From: Baekduia alba
GTDB taxonomy: Bacteria > Actinomycetota > Thermoleophilia > Solirubrobacterales > Solirubrobacteraceae
DNA: 64,000 nt
Direction: 5' to 3'
Assembly: GCF_028416635.1 (NCBI RefSeq)
Contig: NZ_CP114013.1
Span: 558,001-622,000 of the forward strand
Below, piece by piece: positions 1-7,907 of this stretch; position 1 is the stretch's first letter, and every line of letters begins with the position of its first letter. Below the pieces are notes generated by a model. That model was not told the DNA's origin. It searched no databases and was given only the letters and a program-made list of their open reading frames with translations. The translations under genes were made by a program, and so were the position numbers.

Positions 1-1
1 C

Positions 2-190
2 GGCCCTCCGCGCTGGCTGGCGACGCGGCGGACGTTCCAGGACTGCGAGCAGGTGCGGATGCAGCAGTGGGTCGAAGCCTGCCAGGGCGACCGCACTCCG
101 ACGGTCACCACCAGGCACGCGCTGGTCGCGGCGCAGATGGCCCAGTTCCTGGCCACGGCGTTGAACCCGGCCCGGACCGGCGACGCCTGA
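2..190 (+). CDS. C-terminal end of an unrecognised protein (cut by window start)
   Basis: Only the last 62 codons are present; the frame is open from base 2 and stops at TGA 188-190. The visible tail has a Trp/Arg-rich stretch (PPRWLATRRTF), a charged middle containing two cysteines (QDCEQ, EACQG) and an Ala-rich helix (LVAAQMAQFLATAL). I do not recognise a family from this fragment. It precedes the sigma-factor gene on the same strand with about 90 bases between them, so co-transcription is possible but unproven. Confidence 0.5.
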   Translation, partial: GPPRWLATRRTFQDCEQVRMQQWVEACQGDRTPTVTTRHALVAAQMAQFLATALNPARTGDA

Positions 191-278
191 GGGTCACACC
201 GCAGTCGGTGGACCGAGCGATAGCAGACGCCGATTGGGCCTCGCGGCCACCGCGGGCACAATCGGCGCCGTGCCGGTC

Positions 279-1679
279 ATGACGACCACCCCGTACGAGC
301 AGCACCGGGACTACGTCCTGGCGGTGCTCGCCCGGCGCTGCCGGTGGCTCGACGGCGGCGAGCGTGAGGAAGTCCTTCACGACGCCTACGCCGTGTTCCT
401 GCAGAAGCAGCGCGACGGCGTCCTGGACACCGACGCGATGCGGCCCCAGCAGGTGCGGGCCTATCTCGTCCAGACCGCCATCAACAAGGCGATGGACGAC
501 GGCAAGAGCGCGCGTCGCAAGCGGTCGGTCGGCCTCGAGGAGGACGGTGGCCTCGAGGTCGCCGACCAGCGGCCCGAAGTGGTGGAGCGGCTTGCGCAGA
601 GCTACGACGCCGAGCGCGTGCGCGAGATCGTCGACGAGCTGCCGGCCCGCCAGCAGGTCGTCATCAAGCTGCGGTTCTTCCTCGACCTCTCGCCGACCGA
701 GATCCAGCAGTACCTCGGGATTACCGAGCGGGTCTACCGGCGTGAGCTCGAGCGGGCGATGCGGGCGCTGACCGATCACGTCGAGCTCGTGCAGCGCGGC
801 ACGTCGTGCGATCAGCGCCGGAGCCTGATCCTCGCGTACGTCGCGGGGATCGCCGGGCCCAACCGCCAGCAGGTCGCGCGGCGCCACCTCGCGACCTGCC
901 CGGCGTGCGCCGCGTGGGCGGGCCGACTGCGGACCGCGGCCCATCAGGCCGGCGCCGTCGTCCCGCTGCCGCTGGCCTCCCACGTGGCCCTCGGCGGCGA
1001 CGACCGCTGGTGGGCCGGCCTGGGCCACGTGCTCGAAGCGACCCGCGACCGGATCGTGGACGTCGCGTCCGGCGGGCGGGGGCACGTCACCGGCCTGGCT
1101 CTGCGCACCGACCCGGCGTCGACCGCGGTGCTCGGGGCGGCACGGCCCGGCACGATCGCCGCGGTCGTCGCCGGCTGCCTGACCGTGGGCGGCACGACGT
1201 ACTGCGCGGTGGACGGCGTCACCACGCCGCTGGGGCTGCTGGCCTCCAGCAAGGTGGAGACCCGGACGCACGACCACGCCGCCGCCACGCCGCGGCCGGC
1301 GCCGCGCCGGAAGCGGCACCAAGCCGCCGCGACGCCGGCTCGGGCGGCGTCGACGCCGACGTTGGCCGCGCCCACGACCAGCACGATCGCGACGACCACG
1401 CGGCGCACAGCGACGGTCGCCAAGCCGGCGGAGACGCCGGCGCACCGCGTCGCGCACCAGACCTCGAGCGAGTTCGGGATCGAGAGCGGCGGCACGAGCG
1501 TGTCGTCGGGGTCCTCGGGGTCGAGCTCGTCTGGCTCTGGCTCTTCGTCGGGGTCGTCGGCGACCGCGACCGCGGCCAGCGCGACGTCGACCGCCAGGTC
1601 GTCGCCGGCGCCCAGCTCCGGCTCGAGCTCGGGCCACGGCGCCTCCGAGGCGGCGGTCGCCGCCGAGTTCGGTCCCTGA
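279..1679 (+). CDS. ECF-type sigma factor fused to zinc-binding, membrane-anchored low-complexity tail
   Basis: The first ~170 residues look like a sigma-70 family factor: a region-2-like helical block (YEQHRDYVLAVLARRC ... VRAYLVQTAINKAMDD) and a region-4 helix-turn-helix (LPARQQVVIKLRFFLDLSP, then ITERVYRRELERAMRAL). After this comes an anti-sigma-like zinc finger, H203-x3-C207-x2-C210, a possible membrane segment near residues 290-310 (TIAAVVAGCLTVGG), an Ala/Thr/Pro-rich stretch and a Ser/Gly-rich tail. Sigma and zinc-finger/membrane parts on one chain suggest a factor tethered by its own tail, perhaps released by proteolysis; that is inference. The start is uncertain: ATG 279 is used, GTG 270 and ATG 234 are in frame upstream, and none has a clear Shine-Dalgarno. 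It leads two unknown genes on the same strand. Confidence 0.75.
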   Translation: MTTTPYEQHRDYVLAVLARRCRWLDGGEREEVLHDAYAVFLQKQRDGVLDTDAMRPQQVRAYLVQTAINKAMDDGKSARRKRSVGLEEDGGLEVADQRPEVVERLAQSYDAERVREIVDELPARQQVVIKLRFFLDLSPTEIQQYLGITERVYRRELERAMRALTDHVELVQRGTSCDQRRSLILAYVAGIAGPNRQQVARRHLATCPACAAWAGRLRTAAHQAGAVVPLPLASHVALGGDDRWWAGLGHVLEATRDRIVDVASGGRGHVTGLALRTDPASTAVLGAARPGTIAAVVAGCLTVGGTTYCAVDGVTTPLGLLASSKVETRTHDHAAATPRPAPRRKRHQAAATPARAASTPTLAAPTTSTIATTTRRTATVAKPAETPAHRVAHQTSSEFGIESGGTSVSSGSSGSSSSGSGSSSGSSATATAASATSTARSSPAPSSGSSSGHGASEAAVAAEFGP

Positions 1680-1743
1680 CCGCGTCTGCTCGGCACGCGG
1701 CACGGCGACCTCAGGAACGAGAGCCCTATGGCTCGCTAGAAGT

Positions 1744-1759
1744 GGCGCCCTGCGGCGCC
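1744..1759 (+). other. Small intergenic hairpin before unknown gene
   Basis: GGCGCC, a CTGC loop and GGCGCC form a 6-bp stem in the gap after the sigma-factor gene. It ends about 13 bases before the GAGAGGAA ribosome binding site of the next gene. A similar arrangement (hairpin, then GAGAGGAA) recurs before the following gene. There is no T-run, so a translational or processing role is more likely than termination. Confidence 0.4.
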
Positions 1760-1785
1760 TTCGGATGAAGCTGAGAGGAATCAGC

Positions 1786-2202
1786 ATGATCAGCAAAGGC
1801 AACACGCTTCCGCCCGTGGAACCCGACACGGCGCGGTTCCACGGGCGCGTGAAGGTCGAGGGCGTGGTCATCCACGCACTCGGCGTCCACGCGGTGATCG
1901 GGATCGACACCGAGTACGCCATCGCGCGCGTGCGGCTGGCGAACGGCCAGCTCATCGACGCGACGACGGTGTTCGCCAGCGAGCGGTGGGCGGCCGTGGT
2001 TGGCGGGGCGCGGGGTGAAAGCGCGCCGTTCGAGCCCTCGGGGCCGGCAGCCGAAGCGCTCAGCCTCGCGGCGGGCACGCCCGTGATCCGGGTGGTCTGC
2101 TGGAGGACCCTGTTCACCGGCAGGCTCGTCCTCGCTCGCTGGTCCTCCGAGGCCGGGGAGCAGTTCGGCGTCTTCGCCGCGTCGGCGCTGGTCGACCGCT
2201 GA
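1786..2202 (+). CDS. Hypothetical protein, 138 aa
   Basis: No family recognised. The start is ATG 1786 because GAGAGGAA lies at 1773-1780, five bases upstream; an in-frame ATG at 1765 lacks such a site. The protein is soluble, without signal peptide or membrane segment. It has a beta-rich first half (RFHGRVKVEGVVIHALGVHA, then YAIARVRLANGQLIDATTVF) and a second half with one cysteine (VIRVVCWRTLF). It sits between the tethered sigma factor and a second unknown gene, all on the same strand, and both unknown genes use the same ribosome-binding sequence, suggesting joint expression. Confidence 0.7.
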   Translation: MISKGNTLPPVEPDTARFHGRVKVEGVVIHALGVHAVIGIDTEYAIARVRLANGQLIDATTVFASERWAAVVGGARGESAPFEPSGPAAEALSLAAGTPVIRVVCWRTLFTGRLVLARWSSEAGEQFGVFAASALVDR

Positions 2203-2241
2203 ACGAGCCGGTCGAACGACACGGCACAGGCTTCGCTTCGC

Positions 2242-2266
2242 CAGCTCGCTGAACGGCAGCGAGCTG
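2242..2266 (+). other. Perfect 9-bp stem-loop between two unknown genes
   Basis: CAGCTCGCT (2242-2250), a 7-base loop GAACGGC, then AGCGAGCTG (2258-2266). It ends five bases before the GAGAGGAA site (2272-2279) of the next gene. Lacking a T-run it is not a typical terminator; it could set relative expression or control ribosome access. Confidence 0.6.
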
Positions 2267-2286
2267 CTCATGAGAGGAACACCGTG

Positions 2287-3936
2287 ATGCATCAAGAGCA
2301 CGGCGACGGATCACGCTTCGCGGCGATGATCGCCACCGCGATCCGCGAGGACGGGCAGATGTTCAGCGCGATGGCGGCATCGTCATCGGTGCAGACGTTC
2401 TGCGCCTTCGAGTCGCGCTACTCCGACGACCGCCTGACGGTCGAGGACCCGCTGTCGCTGATCCGCTTCGACCCGGCCGCCGTCTCCTTCGACACCGAGA
2501 CGGCGGCCGACTTGCTGTCCACCGCCCACCGGCGCGCCGACACCGTGATGCGCGGTCTGGTCGCCGCGTACTGCGCGCGCAAGCGGCTGGCGATCCCAGA
2601 CGACGCCGACAGCGATGCGATGTGGGAGATCCTCGCACGGATCCTGGCCGGCGGGCTGCCCAAGCTGTATGACTACGTGCAGAGCAGCGAGACGCTGCCC
2701 GACGCGACGCTGCACCTCTCCGACGTGCGTCTGGTCGACCGTCTCGGGGTCACGCTCCTGATCATCGCCGCTCGCGCGCTGACGGCCGATCGGTACACGC
2801 CCACCCAGGACGCCTCGGTCGTGGAGACGTCGGCGCCGCAACACGAGATCGACGCGATCATGGACGAGGCTCTCCGCGAGGCTTGTGAGCGCGTCGCCCG
2901 CGACCGCAAGCACCCGATCGCGCGTGGCGCCAGCGTCGGCGAGCGCGTGTTCGCGGCCTCCATGAACGTTATGCGGACCCTGTACCGGCAGGGTCGCGAC
3001 CAGGGCTTCCAGCGGCTCGCGCTGTACTCGGCTGCGTGGGACCTGCTCGCCCCGAGCGTCGCGCGCGCGGACTTCCGCGACGAGAAGGCGTACCGGTTGG
3101 CCAGGGCCAAGGCCGCGTTCGAGGCGTTCGCGGCGTACATGAACGAGCTGGTCGGGGCGAACCTCCGGTATCCGGGCCCAGACAAGCTCAACACGATGAT
3201 GCTCGCGCGGGACGCCTACGTTGCGGGCCGGGACCTCGAGACGCGCATGCAGCACCTGAAGTCGGTGCTCCTGACCATCACGACGACCCACGCCACGCGG
3301 CATTTCGTCGATCGCATCGCCGACGGCTCGCTGCGCTACAGCGACATCATGCGGGCGATGATGCAACTCGTCGTGCTGCCCCTGAGGGGGCGACCGGTCG
3401 CCGAGCTGCCGGAGGAGACGCTCGACTGGGAGGTGCTTCCGGCCGACGTCGACGGTCCGCGCGATGAGCCGCGCGCCGCGCCCACGGGCCCGAGGACGCC
3501 GATCCCGCTGGACATGTCCCGGATCGCCGCGCTCCAGGCCTTCGGCCGGGCATGGGAAGGCTCTCGGATCTTCCGCGGCACGCGTACCGCCGGGCTCGCA
3601 GGCGACTTCAGGGCGGACTACTACGTCCTGGTGCTGCCCGATGCGATCACCGGCCTGGAGCACGCCGTCGCCGACAGCCCGAAGCAAGGCCGTGGGCTCT
3701 ACGTGTTCCGCGGCGAGCAGGGGACGCTGTTCCAGCCGCCGATCACCTGGCGCGAGGCATTCAGCCAGGCACGTGGGGAGCCCGTCAAAGCGGTCGGGGC
3801 CCTGTGTCTGCGCCACGTGCCGACCCTCGCGCACAACCTGCTCGACGCGCTCACCTGCCCATCGGCGACGATCGAGCGCCGCCGCCGCTACCTGCTCGGG
3901 ATGAGGACGCGACGGCGGTCGGTGCACGCCGCCTGA
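2287..3936 (+). CDS. Hypothetical protein, 549 aa
   Basis: No domain recognised. The start is ATG 2287, seven bases after GAGAGGAA; GTG 2284 directly before it is an alternative. The sequence is mostly helical and soluble, with no signal peptide or clear membrane helix. It has long amphipathic stretches (AFEAFAAYMNELVGANL; MQHLKSVLLTITTTHATRHF), an Asp/Pro/Arg linker around residues 375-400, and a C-terminal part of about 140 residues with a beta-like segment (DYYVLVLPDAITGLEHAV) ending in a basic tail. It is the last gene of the opening group and is followed by a strong terminator. Its size and lack of recognisable motifs make it one of the least explained genes here. Confidence 0.75.
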   Translation: MHQEHGDGSRFAAMIATAIREDGQMFSAMAASSSVQTFCAFESRYSDDRLTVEDPLSLIRFDPAAVSFDTETAADLLSTAHRRADTVMRGLVAAYCARKRLAIPDDADSDAMWEILARILAGGLPKLYDYVQSSETLPDATLHLSDVRLVDRLGVTLLIIAARALTADRYTPTQDASVVETSAPQHEIDAIMDEALREACERVARDRKHPIARGASVGERVFAASMNVMRTLYRQGRDQGFQRLALYSAAWDLLAPSVARADFRDEKAYRLARAKAAFEAFAAYMNELVGANLRYPGPDKLNTMMLARDAYVAGRDLETRMQHLKSVLLTITTTHATRHFVDRIADGSLRYSDIMRAMMQLVVLPLRGRPVAELPEETLDWEVLPADVDGPRDEPRAAPTGPRTPIPLDMSRIAALQAFGRAWEGSRIFRGTRTAGLAGDFRADYYVLVLPDAITGLEHAVADSPKQGRGLYVFRGEQGTLFQPPITWREAFSQARGEPVKAVGALCLRHVPTLAHNLLDALTCPSATIERRRRYLLGMRTRRRSVHAA

Positions 3937-3956
3937 GCCTCGTCACACGCGCGACC

Positions 3957-4000
3957 CGCCCGCCTCTCGCACTGCGAGAGGCGGGCGTCGCTCTATTTTT
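3957..4000 (+). terminator. Strong intrinsic terminator after the opening unknown-gene group
   Basis: A perfect 14-bp stem (3957-3970 against 3974-3987) with a 3-base loop ACT is followed by TCGCTCTATTTTT. In DNA this GC-rich the T-run and the AT-rich stretch that follows to about 4018 are conspicuous. It closes transcription from the sigma-factor/unknown gene group. Confidence 0.9.
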
Positions 4001-4111
4001 GCTCCCAAATCATTTGCGTCGGCAAGTAGATGATCTCGAAGTGGACGAAAGCTGGGCTGCGCGGGCCGCGACGTCCTCTGGCGCCACCACGCCGAGCGCG
4101 GAGCGTTCCAG

Positions 4112-4144
4112 GCGCGGCTCGGGATCGACTGACCCGAGCCGCGC
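4112..4144 (-). terminator. Hairpin downstream of a secreted-protein gene
   Basis: GCGCGGCTCGGG (4112-4123) and CCCGAGCCGCGC (4133-4144) pair perfectly around a 9-base loop. It lies just beyond the stop of the minus-strand gene ending at 4172, so it may act as a 3' end or stabiliser. No T-run is visible on that strand. The rest of 4001-4111 holds nothing I can support. Confidence 0.5.
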
Positions 4145-4164
4145 CCGCGCCCGCGCCCGCGCCC
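4141..4164. repeat. GCGCCC hexamer repeated four times
   Basis: Four exact tandem copies of GCGCCC lie at 4141-4164, the first overlapping the right arm of the adjacent hairpin. It is a short simple-sequence repeat with no evident function. Confidence 0.8.
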
Positions 4165-4171
4165 AGGGGGG

Positions 4172-4729
4172 CTACGGCTTCAGCGCCCCGGTCCGGCCGA
4201 TGCGGTGCCCGCGCTTGTCGTAGGCGCTCACGCGCGTGACCGCGGCGGCGGTGGTCCCCAGCAGGTCGGCGCCGAAGTAGCGGACGTCCGTCTTCAGCAC
4301 GTGGCGCCAGGCCTTCGGGCCCGGCTTGGTGAGGACCTTCAAGTGCTTGCCGTCGGCGAAGGTGATCCGGACGTCGTGGGCGCGACGGTCCACGACGCCG
4401 GCCTCGATCGCCGAGGTCTTCGTGTCGCCCGAGGCGCTGCTGGAGCCGAGCGGGAAGATGCCGTGGTCGACGCTGAGGCTCCCGGCGGCGCAGCCGGTCG
4501 CCGTGCCGGGCGCGAAGCCGTCGGCGAGGACGGCGTCGACGTCGATGCAGATGCCCTTCACCGGGCCGATGTTCTGATGGTAGATCGAGAGCGTCCAGGT
4601 CCCGCCGGCGGCGAGGGTGCCGCTGAGGACCTGGGTGCCCTTGGCCGACGCCGGCCCGGCGAGCGCGAAGGTGAGGGCTGCGGTGGAGAGCGCGCAGACG
4701 ATGGTGCGGTGCAGGCGATGTGGGGTCAT
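4172..4729 (-). CDS. Secreted hypothetical protein, 185 aa
   Basis: The N-terminus is a classical signal peptide (basic MTPHRLHR, hydrophobic TIVCALSTAALTFALAG, cleavage near PASA-KG). The mature part is beta-rich with a pair of cysteines (GICID, GCAAG) and many Thr/Gly turns. I do not recognise the family. ATG 4729 is chosen because TAGGTT on this strand (4737-4742) ends exactly 7 bases upstream, fitting a leaderless start; the in-frame TTG at 4738 falls inside that box. It probably acts outside the cytoplasmic membrane. Confidence 0.75.
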   Translation of the reverse strand: MTPHRLHRTIVCALSTAALTFALAGPASAKGTQVLSGTLAAGGTWTLSIYHQNIGPVKGICIDVDAVLADGFAPGTATGCAAGSLSVDHGIFPLGSSSASGDTKTSAIEAGVVDRRAHDVRITFADGKHLKVLTKPGPKAWRHVLKTDVRYFGADLLGTTAAAVTRVSAYDKRGHRIGRTGALKP

Positions 4730-4736
4730 CGCCTGC

Positions 4737-4742
4737 AACCTA
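4737..4742 (-). promoter_or_regulatory. Putative leaderless -10 box (TAGGTT) for the secreted protein gene
   Basis: TAGGTT on the minus strand ends 7 bases before ATG 4729 and there is no Shine-Dalgarno. It fits the TAnnnT-N6-9-start pattern repeated across the window. Confidence 0.5.
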
Positions 4743-4765
4743 TCCAGCGGTCCCGCGTGCTGGTG

Positions 4766-5167
4766 CTACGCCGCCGCGAGCGCCTTGGCCTTGATGGCCT
4801 GGAACTCCTCCTGCGTGATCGCGCCGCTGTCGAGGAGCTGCTTGCCCTTCTCGATCTCGGCGGTCGGGCTGGAGGTGGCGGCGACCGAGCGGATGTAGTG
4901 GTCGGCCTGCTCCTGCTGGGCCTGCGCCTGCTTGGCGCCGCGCTCGGCCATCCCGTCGTGGTTGACGATCAGGTACACGAGCACGCCCAGGAAGGGCAGC
5001 ACGATCATGAACACGACCCAGACGGCCTTGGTCCAGCCGCCGATGTCGCGGCGCCGGAACACGTCGGAGAGGATCAGGATCATCATCCAGATCCAGATCA
5101 CCCACGCGAAGAAGATGATCATGCTCCAGAGGATGTTCAGGAACGGGTAGTCAGCGGCGAGAATCAC
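4766..5167 (-). CDS. PLDc_N/SHOCT small membrane protein
   Basis: 133 residues. Two membrane helices fill the first half (ILWSMIIFFAWVIWIWMMILIL and WTKAVWVVFMIVLPFLGVLVYLI), separated by a basic loop (SDVFRRRDIGG). This matches the phospholipase D-nuclease N-terminal (PLDc_N) module without any nuclease domain. A linker rich in Gln/Ala follows. The last ~30 residues are a SHOCT motif (EIEKGKQLLDSGAITQEEFQAIKAK). Such PLDc_N-SHOCT proteins are common in actinobacteria; their function is unknown. The start is GTG 5167. The neighbouring PASTA gene diverges from it. Confidence 0.85.
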   Translation of the reverse strand: MILAADYPFLNILWSMIIFFAWVIWIWMMILILSDVFRRRDIGGWTKAVWVVFMIVLPFLGVLVYLIVNHDGMAERGAKQAQAQQEQADHYIRSVAATSSPTAEIEKGKQLLDSGAITQEEFQAIKAKALAAA

Positions 5168-5299
5168 GCCACCGACTCTCGATGTCCGGAGGATGACCGC
5201 GCCTCACCCGTCGAGGATGATGTGGCGTTTCCTGCCACTGCGGGGGTGGGACGGCAGCGCTGCGCAACTTTGCGTACAGACGGCGGAGCGCCCGTCGCT

Positions 5300-5305
5300 T
5301 ACGTT
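5300..5305 (+). promoter_or_regulatory. Putative leaderless -10 box (TACGTT)
   Basis: TACGTT is followed by 7 bases and then GTG 5313, the chosen start of the PASTA protein gene. No Shine-Dalgarno is present. Confidence 0.5.
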
Positions 5306-5312
5306 GCGCGGC

Positions 5313-7091
5313 GTGAGCGGACGGCACGGACGGACGACCCTCGGGCTGAGCACGTTGTTGGCGGTGATGGGGATCTGGGCCGGAACGGCCGGCGCGGCGA
5401 CGTACACGTGGGTCGGCGGCAGCGGGTCGTACATCGACGCCGCGCATTGGAGCTCGCCGACGCCGGGGACGCTGCCGGGCTCCACCGACGACGTCGTCAT
5501 CGCGGGGTCGACCGACTACACCGTCAGCTACGTCGGGCCCCCGGGCGTGCAGCGCAGCGTCGCGTCGCTGACGCTCGGCGGCGGCTCGACCGGGACGCAG
5601 ACGCTGGCGATCAAGACCGCGGCGGGCACCGGCGACGGCCGCCTCGAGGTCAACGGCAACGCCACCATCAGCAGCCACGGCCAGGTGATCATCGACCAGG
5701 ACGCGAGCGGCCTGTCCTCGCCCGGCAACACGCCGCAGCTCAACGTCCAAGGCGCGTTCGCCAACGCCGGGACGATCGTCGCGCGCAACGAGGGGACGGT
5801 CGACCGGCGAATCGCGAGCCTCGGCGCCGGCACGCTGACCAACACCGGGACGCTCCACGTCACCGGCGGCGACTTCACGATCAAGCACGTGGTCAACGCG
5901 GGCGCGATCGTCGTCGATCCGGGGGCGCTGCTCTACGTGACCAGCGGCGGCGGGGCGACGGCCACGGGCGTCACCCAGAACGCGGGCACGGTGATCAACC
6001 ACGGTGACATCTACATCGCGAGCTCGCTCTGGGCGCAGAACGGCGGCGCCCTGACCGGCAACCCGATCCGGATCGGGACCGGCGGCCTCGCCGACAGCGG
6101 CGGCACCGGCACGTTCATCGTCAACGGCAACGGCACCAAGATCTCCGGGACGATCCCCGCGGGTCAGACGGTCCAGCTCGGCAACCGCGCCGAGGAGATG
6201 TCCAACTACTTCAGCATCCAGGCGCCGGGCCTGACGGTGGCGCCGGGCGGCACGCTGGTCGTCGACCCGTCGCCGGCCAACGGCGCCGGCATCTCCGACA
6301 ACCCGATCACCGTGCAGGGCACGCTCCAGGTCAAGGCCGGCGGGACGTCCGGCGTCGATCTGGACGGCGGGCTGACGGTCGCCGCCGGCGGCACGCTCGA
6401 CCTCCAGAGCGGGAGCCTGCGCGTCCGCCGCTCGCCGGTCAACCACGGCACGGTCGCGGTGGCGCCCGACGCGCGGATGCTGCTCAACGGCGACGGCACG
6501 ACGACGTTCACCACCGACGGGACGCTCGCGTTCGCCATCGCCTCGCCCACGAGCTTCGGCGCGATCGCGCGCCTCGGCCAGACGCCCGCCGCGTTGGCGG
6601 GGACCGTCAGCGGCGTCCTCGTCGGCGGCTACGTGCCGGCGACCGGGACGGCGTTCAAGGTCATCGACAACGCGTTCTCGGGGGCGTTCGGCGCGGTCGG
6701 CGGCGGCTTCGCGGCGCAGTACGCGGGCGACGGGTCGTCGGTCAGCCTGGTGTACGGAGGCCCGGCCGGCGGCGGCGCTGGCGGTGGCGCCTCTATCGTG
6801 ACGCCACCCAAGCCAGCCCCGACGCCGGCGCCCAAGCCCAATCCCACGCGCGGCGTCCGGTGCGTCGTCCCCGACCTCAAGAACAAGACCCTCGCCGACG
6901 CGAAGGCCGCCCTGAAGAAGGCGCACTGCGCCCTCGGCGCGGTCCACCGCCCGCGCTCCCGCGCCGCGCGGCGCAAGGCGACGCGCGTCGTCGCCCAGAC
7001 CAGGAAGGCCGGCGCGCAGGCCGCCCGCGGCACCAAGGTCACCGTGACGATGGGCAAGCCCGTCAAGAAGGCCAAGCGCAAGCACAAGTAG
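5313..7091 (+). CDS. Secreted beta-helix-like repeat protein with C-terminal PASTA domain
   Basis: 592 residues. GTG 5313 is chosen because it places a signal peptide at the N-terminus (basic VSGRHGRTTLG, hydrophobic LSTLLAVMGIWAGTAGAA); an upstream in-frame ATG would bury it. The mature protein is Gly/Thr/Asn-rich with short repeating beta strands (VNGNATISSHGQVIID; NAGTIVARNEGTV; VAAGGTLDLQSGSL), like autotransporter passenger or pectate-lyase-like helices. After a Gly then Pro/Ala/Lys linker (APTPAPKPNPT) comes one PASTA domain (VPDLKNKTLADAKAALKKAHC ... GTKVTVTMGKP) and a very basic tail (KKAKRKHK). PASTA units bind peptidoglycan in other proteins, so anchoring to the cell wall is likely. 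Partner and substrate are unknown. Confidence 0.8.
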   Translation: MSGRHGRTTLGLSTLLAVMGIWAGTAGAATYTWVGGSGSYIDAAHWSSPTPGTLPGSTDDVVIAGSTDYTVSYVGPPGVQRSVASLTLGGGSTGTQTLAIKTAAGTGDGRLEVNGNATISSHGQVIIDQDASGLSSPGNTPQLNVQGAFANAGTIVARNEGTVDRRIASLGAGTLTNTGTLHVTGGDFTIKHVVNAGAIVVDPGALLYVTSGGGATATGVTQNAGTVINHGDIYIASSLWAQNGGALTGNPIRIGTGGLADSGGTGTFIVNGNGTKISGTIPAGQTVQLGNRAEEMSNYFSIQAPGLTVAPGGTLVVDPSPANGAGISDNPITVQGTLQVKAGGTSGVDLDGGLTVAAGGTLDLQSGSLRVRRSPVNHGTVAVAPDARMLLNGDGTTTFTTDGTLAFAIASPTSFGAIARLGQTPAALAGTVSGVLVGGYVPATGTAFKVIDNAFSGAFGAVGGGFAAQYAGDGSSVSLVYGGPAGGGAGGGASIVTPPKPAPTPAPKPNPTRGVRCVVPDLKNKTLADAKAALKKAHCALGAVHRPRSRAARRKATRVVAQTRKAGAQAARGTKVTVTMGKPVKKAKRKHK

Positions 7092-7130
7092 GCGCGCCGC
7101 ATCCGTTGAGCGCCGTAGGTTGGGTCGGCC

Positions 7131-7898
7131 GTGACCGCCGACCCCGCACCCATCGAGTTCGACGGCCTCGTCAAGCGCTTCGGCCGCCGCACGGTGCTCG
7201 ACGATCTGTCGTTCACCGTCCCGGCCGGCAGCGTGGTTGGCCTGCTCGGGCCCAACGGCGCCGGCAAGTCGACCGCGATGCGCGTCCTGCTCGGCCTCCA
7301 GCGCCCGACCGCCGGTCGCGCCCGCATCCTCGGGCACGGCGACGACCACGTCGGCTCGTTCTCGCTGAGCATGCGCCACCGCGTAGGCATTGCCTTGACC
7401 CTCGCCGCCGACCCGTCGATCGTCGTCCTCGACGAGCCGACCAACGGGCTGGACCCCGAGGGCGCCGTCGACGTCCGGAACATCGTCCGGTCGCTGCCAC
7501 GACGTAGTCGCACGTGGCGACCGAGGACCTCGAGCGCGCACCGGCGATCGTCGGCGGCCTCGGCCTCGGCGCGCCCAGCCTCGTCGATGGCGAGCTCGTT
7601 ACGAGCAAGACGCCCGACGACCCGGCCGTCGTCACGCGCGCGCTGGCCGAGCACGGCATCTGGCGGCGGGATCGCGCTGGCGATGGTCTTCACCCTGGCC
7701 TTCGACGGCCTGGTGAGCTTCATCCCCGGCGCGGCCCACTACACGTTCGGGCAGCTCGGCGCCGACTTGAGCAACAACATCGGCGGGACCGGCGAGACCG
7801 AGAACGGGCTCGCCGTCTCGGCGCTCGGCGTGAGCGCATGGTGGGTCGTGATCGTGCTTCCGGGCTGGGTCCGCTTCCTGCGCGGAGACCTCAAGTAG
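7131..7898 (+). pseudogene. Decayed ABC exporter: ATPase remnant joined to a permease C-terminus
   Basis: The first ~120 codons are an ABC ATPase with an intact Walker A (LLGPNGAGKST) and Walker B/D-loop (SIVVLDEPTNGLDPEG). The Q-loop region between them is deleted, and the signature motif has become SFSLSMRHRVG instead of LSGGMRQR. From about 7505 the ATPase continues in another frame (ERAPAIVGGLGLGAPSLVDG ... VTRALAEHGI). At about 7665 the original frame resumes inside what looks like the last ~75 residues of an ABC-2 type permease (ALAMVFTLAFDGLVSF ... WVRFLRGDLK). One stop-free frame spans everything, so it can be mistaken for a single gene. Two frame changes and at least two deletions indicate a pseudogene. 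Confidence 0.8.
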
Positions 7899-7907
7899 CC
7901 CGGCCGG

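Noticed and set aside
105-2222. Long minus-strand ORF of about 700 codons opposite the sigma-factor gene
   Set aside because: Composition is almost all Arg/Ala/Gly/Pro with no domain; it mirrors the plus-strand sigma factor and unknown gene through codon GC bias.
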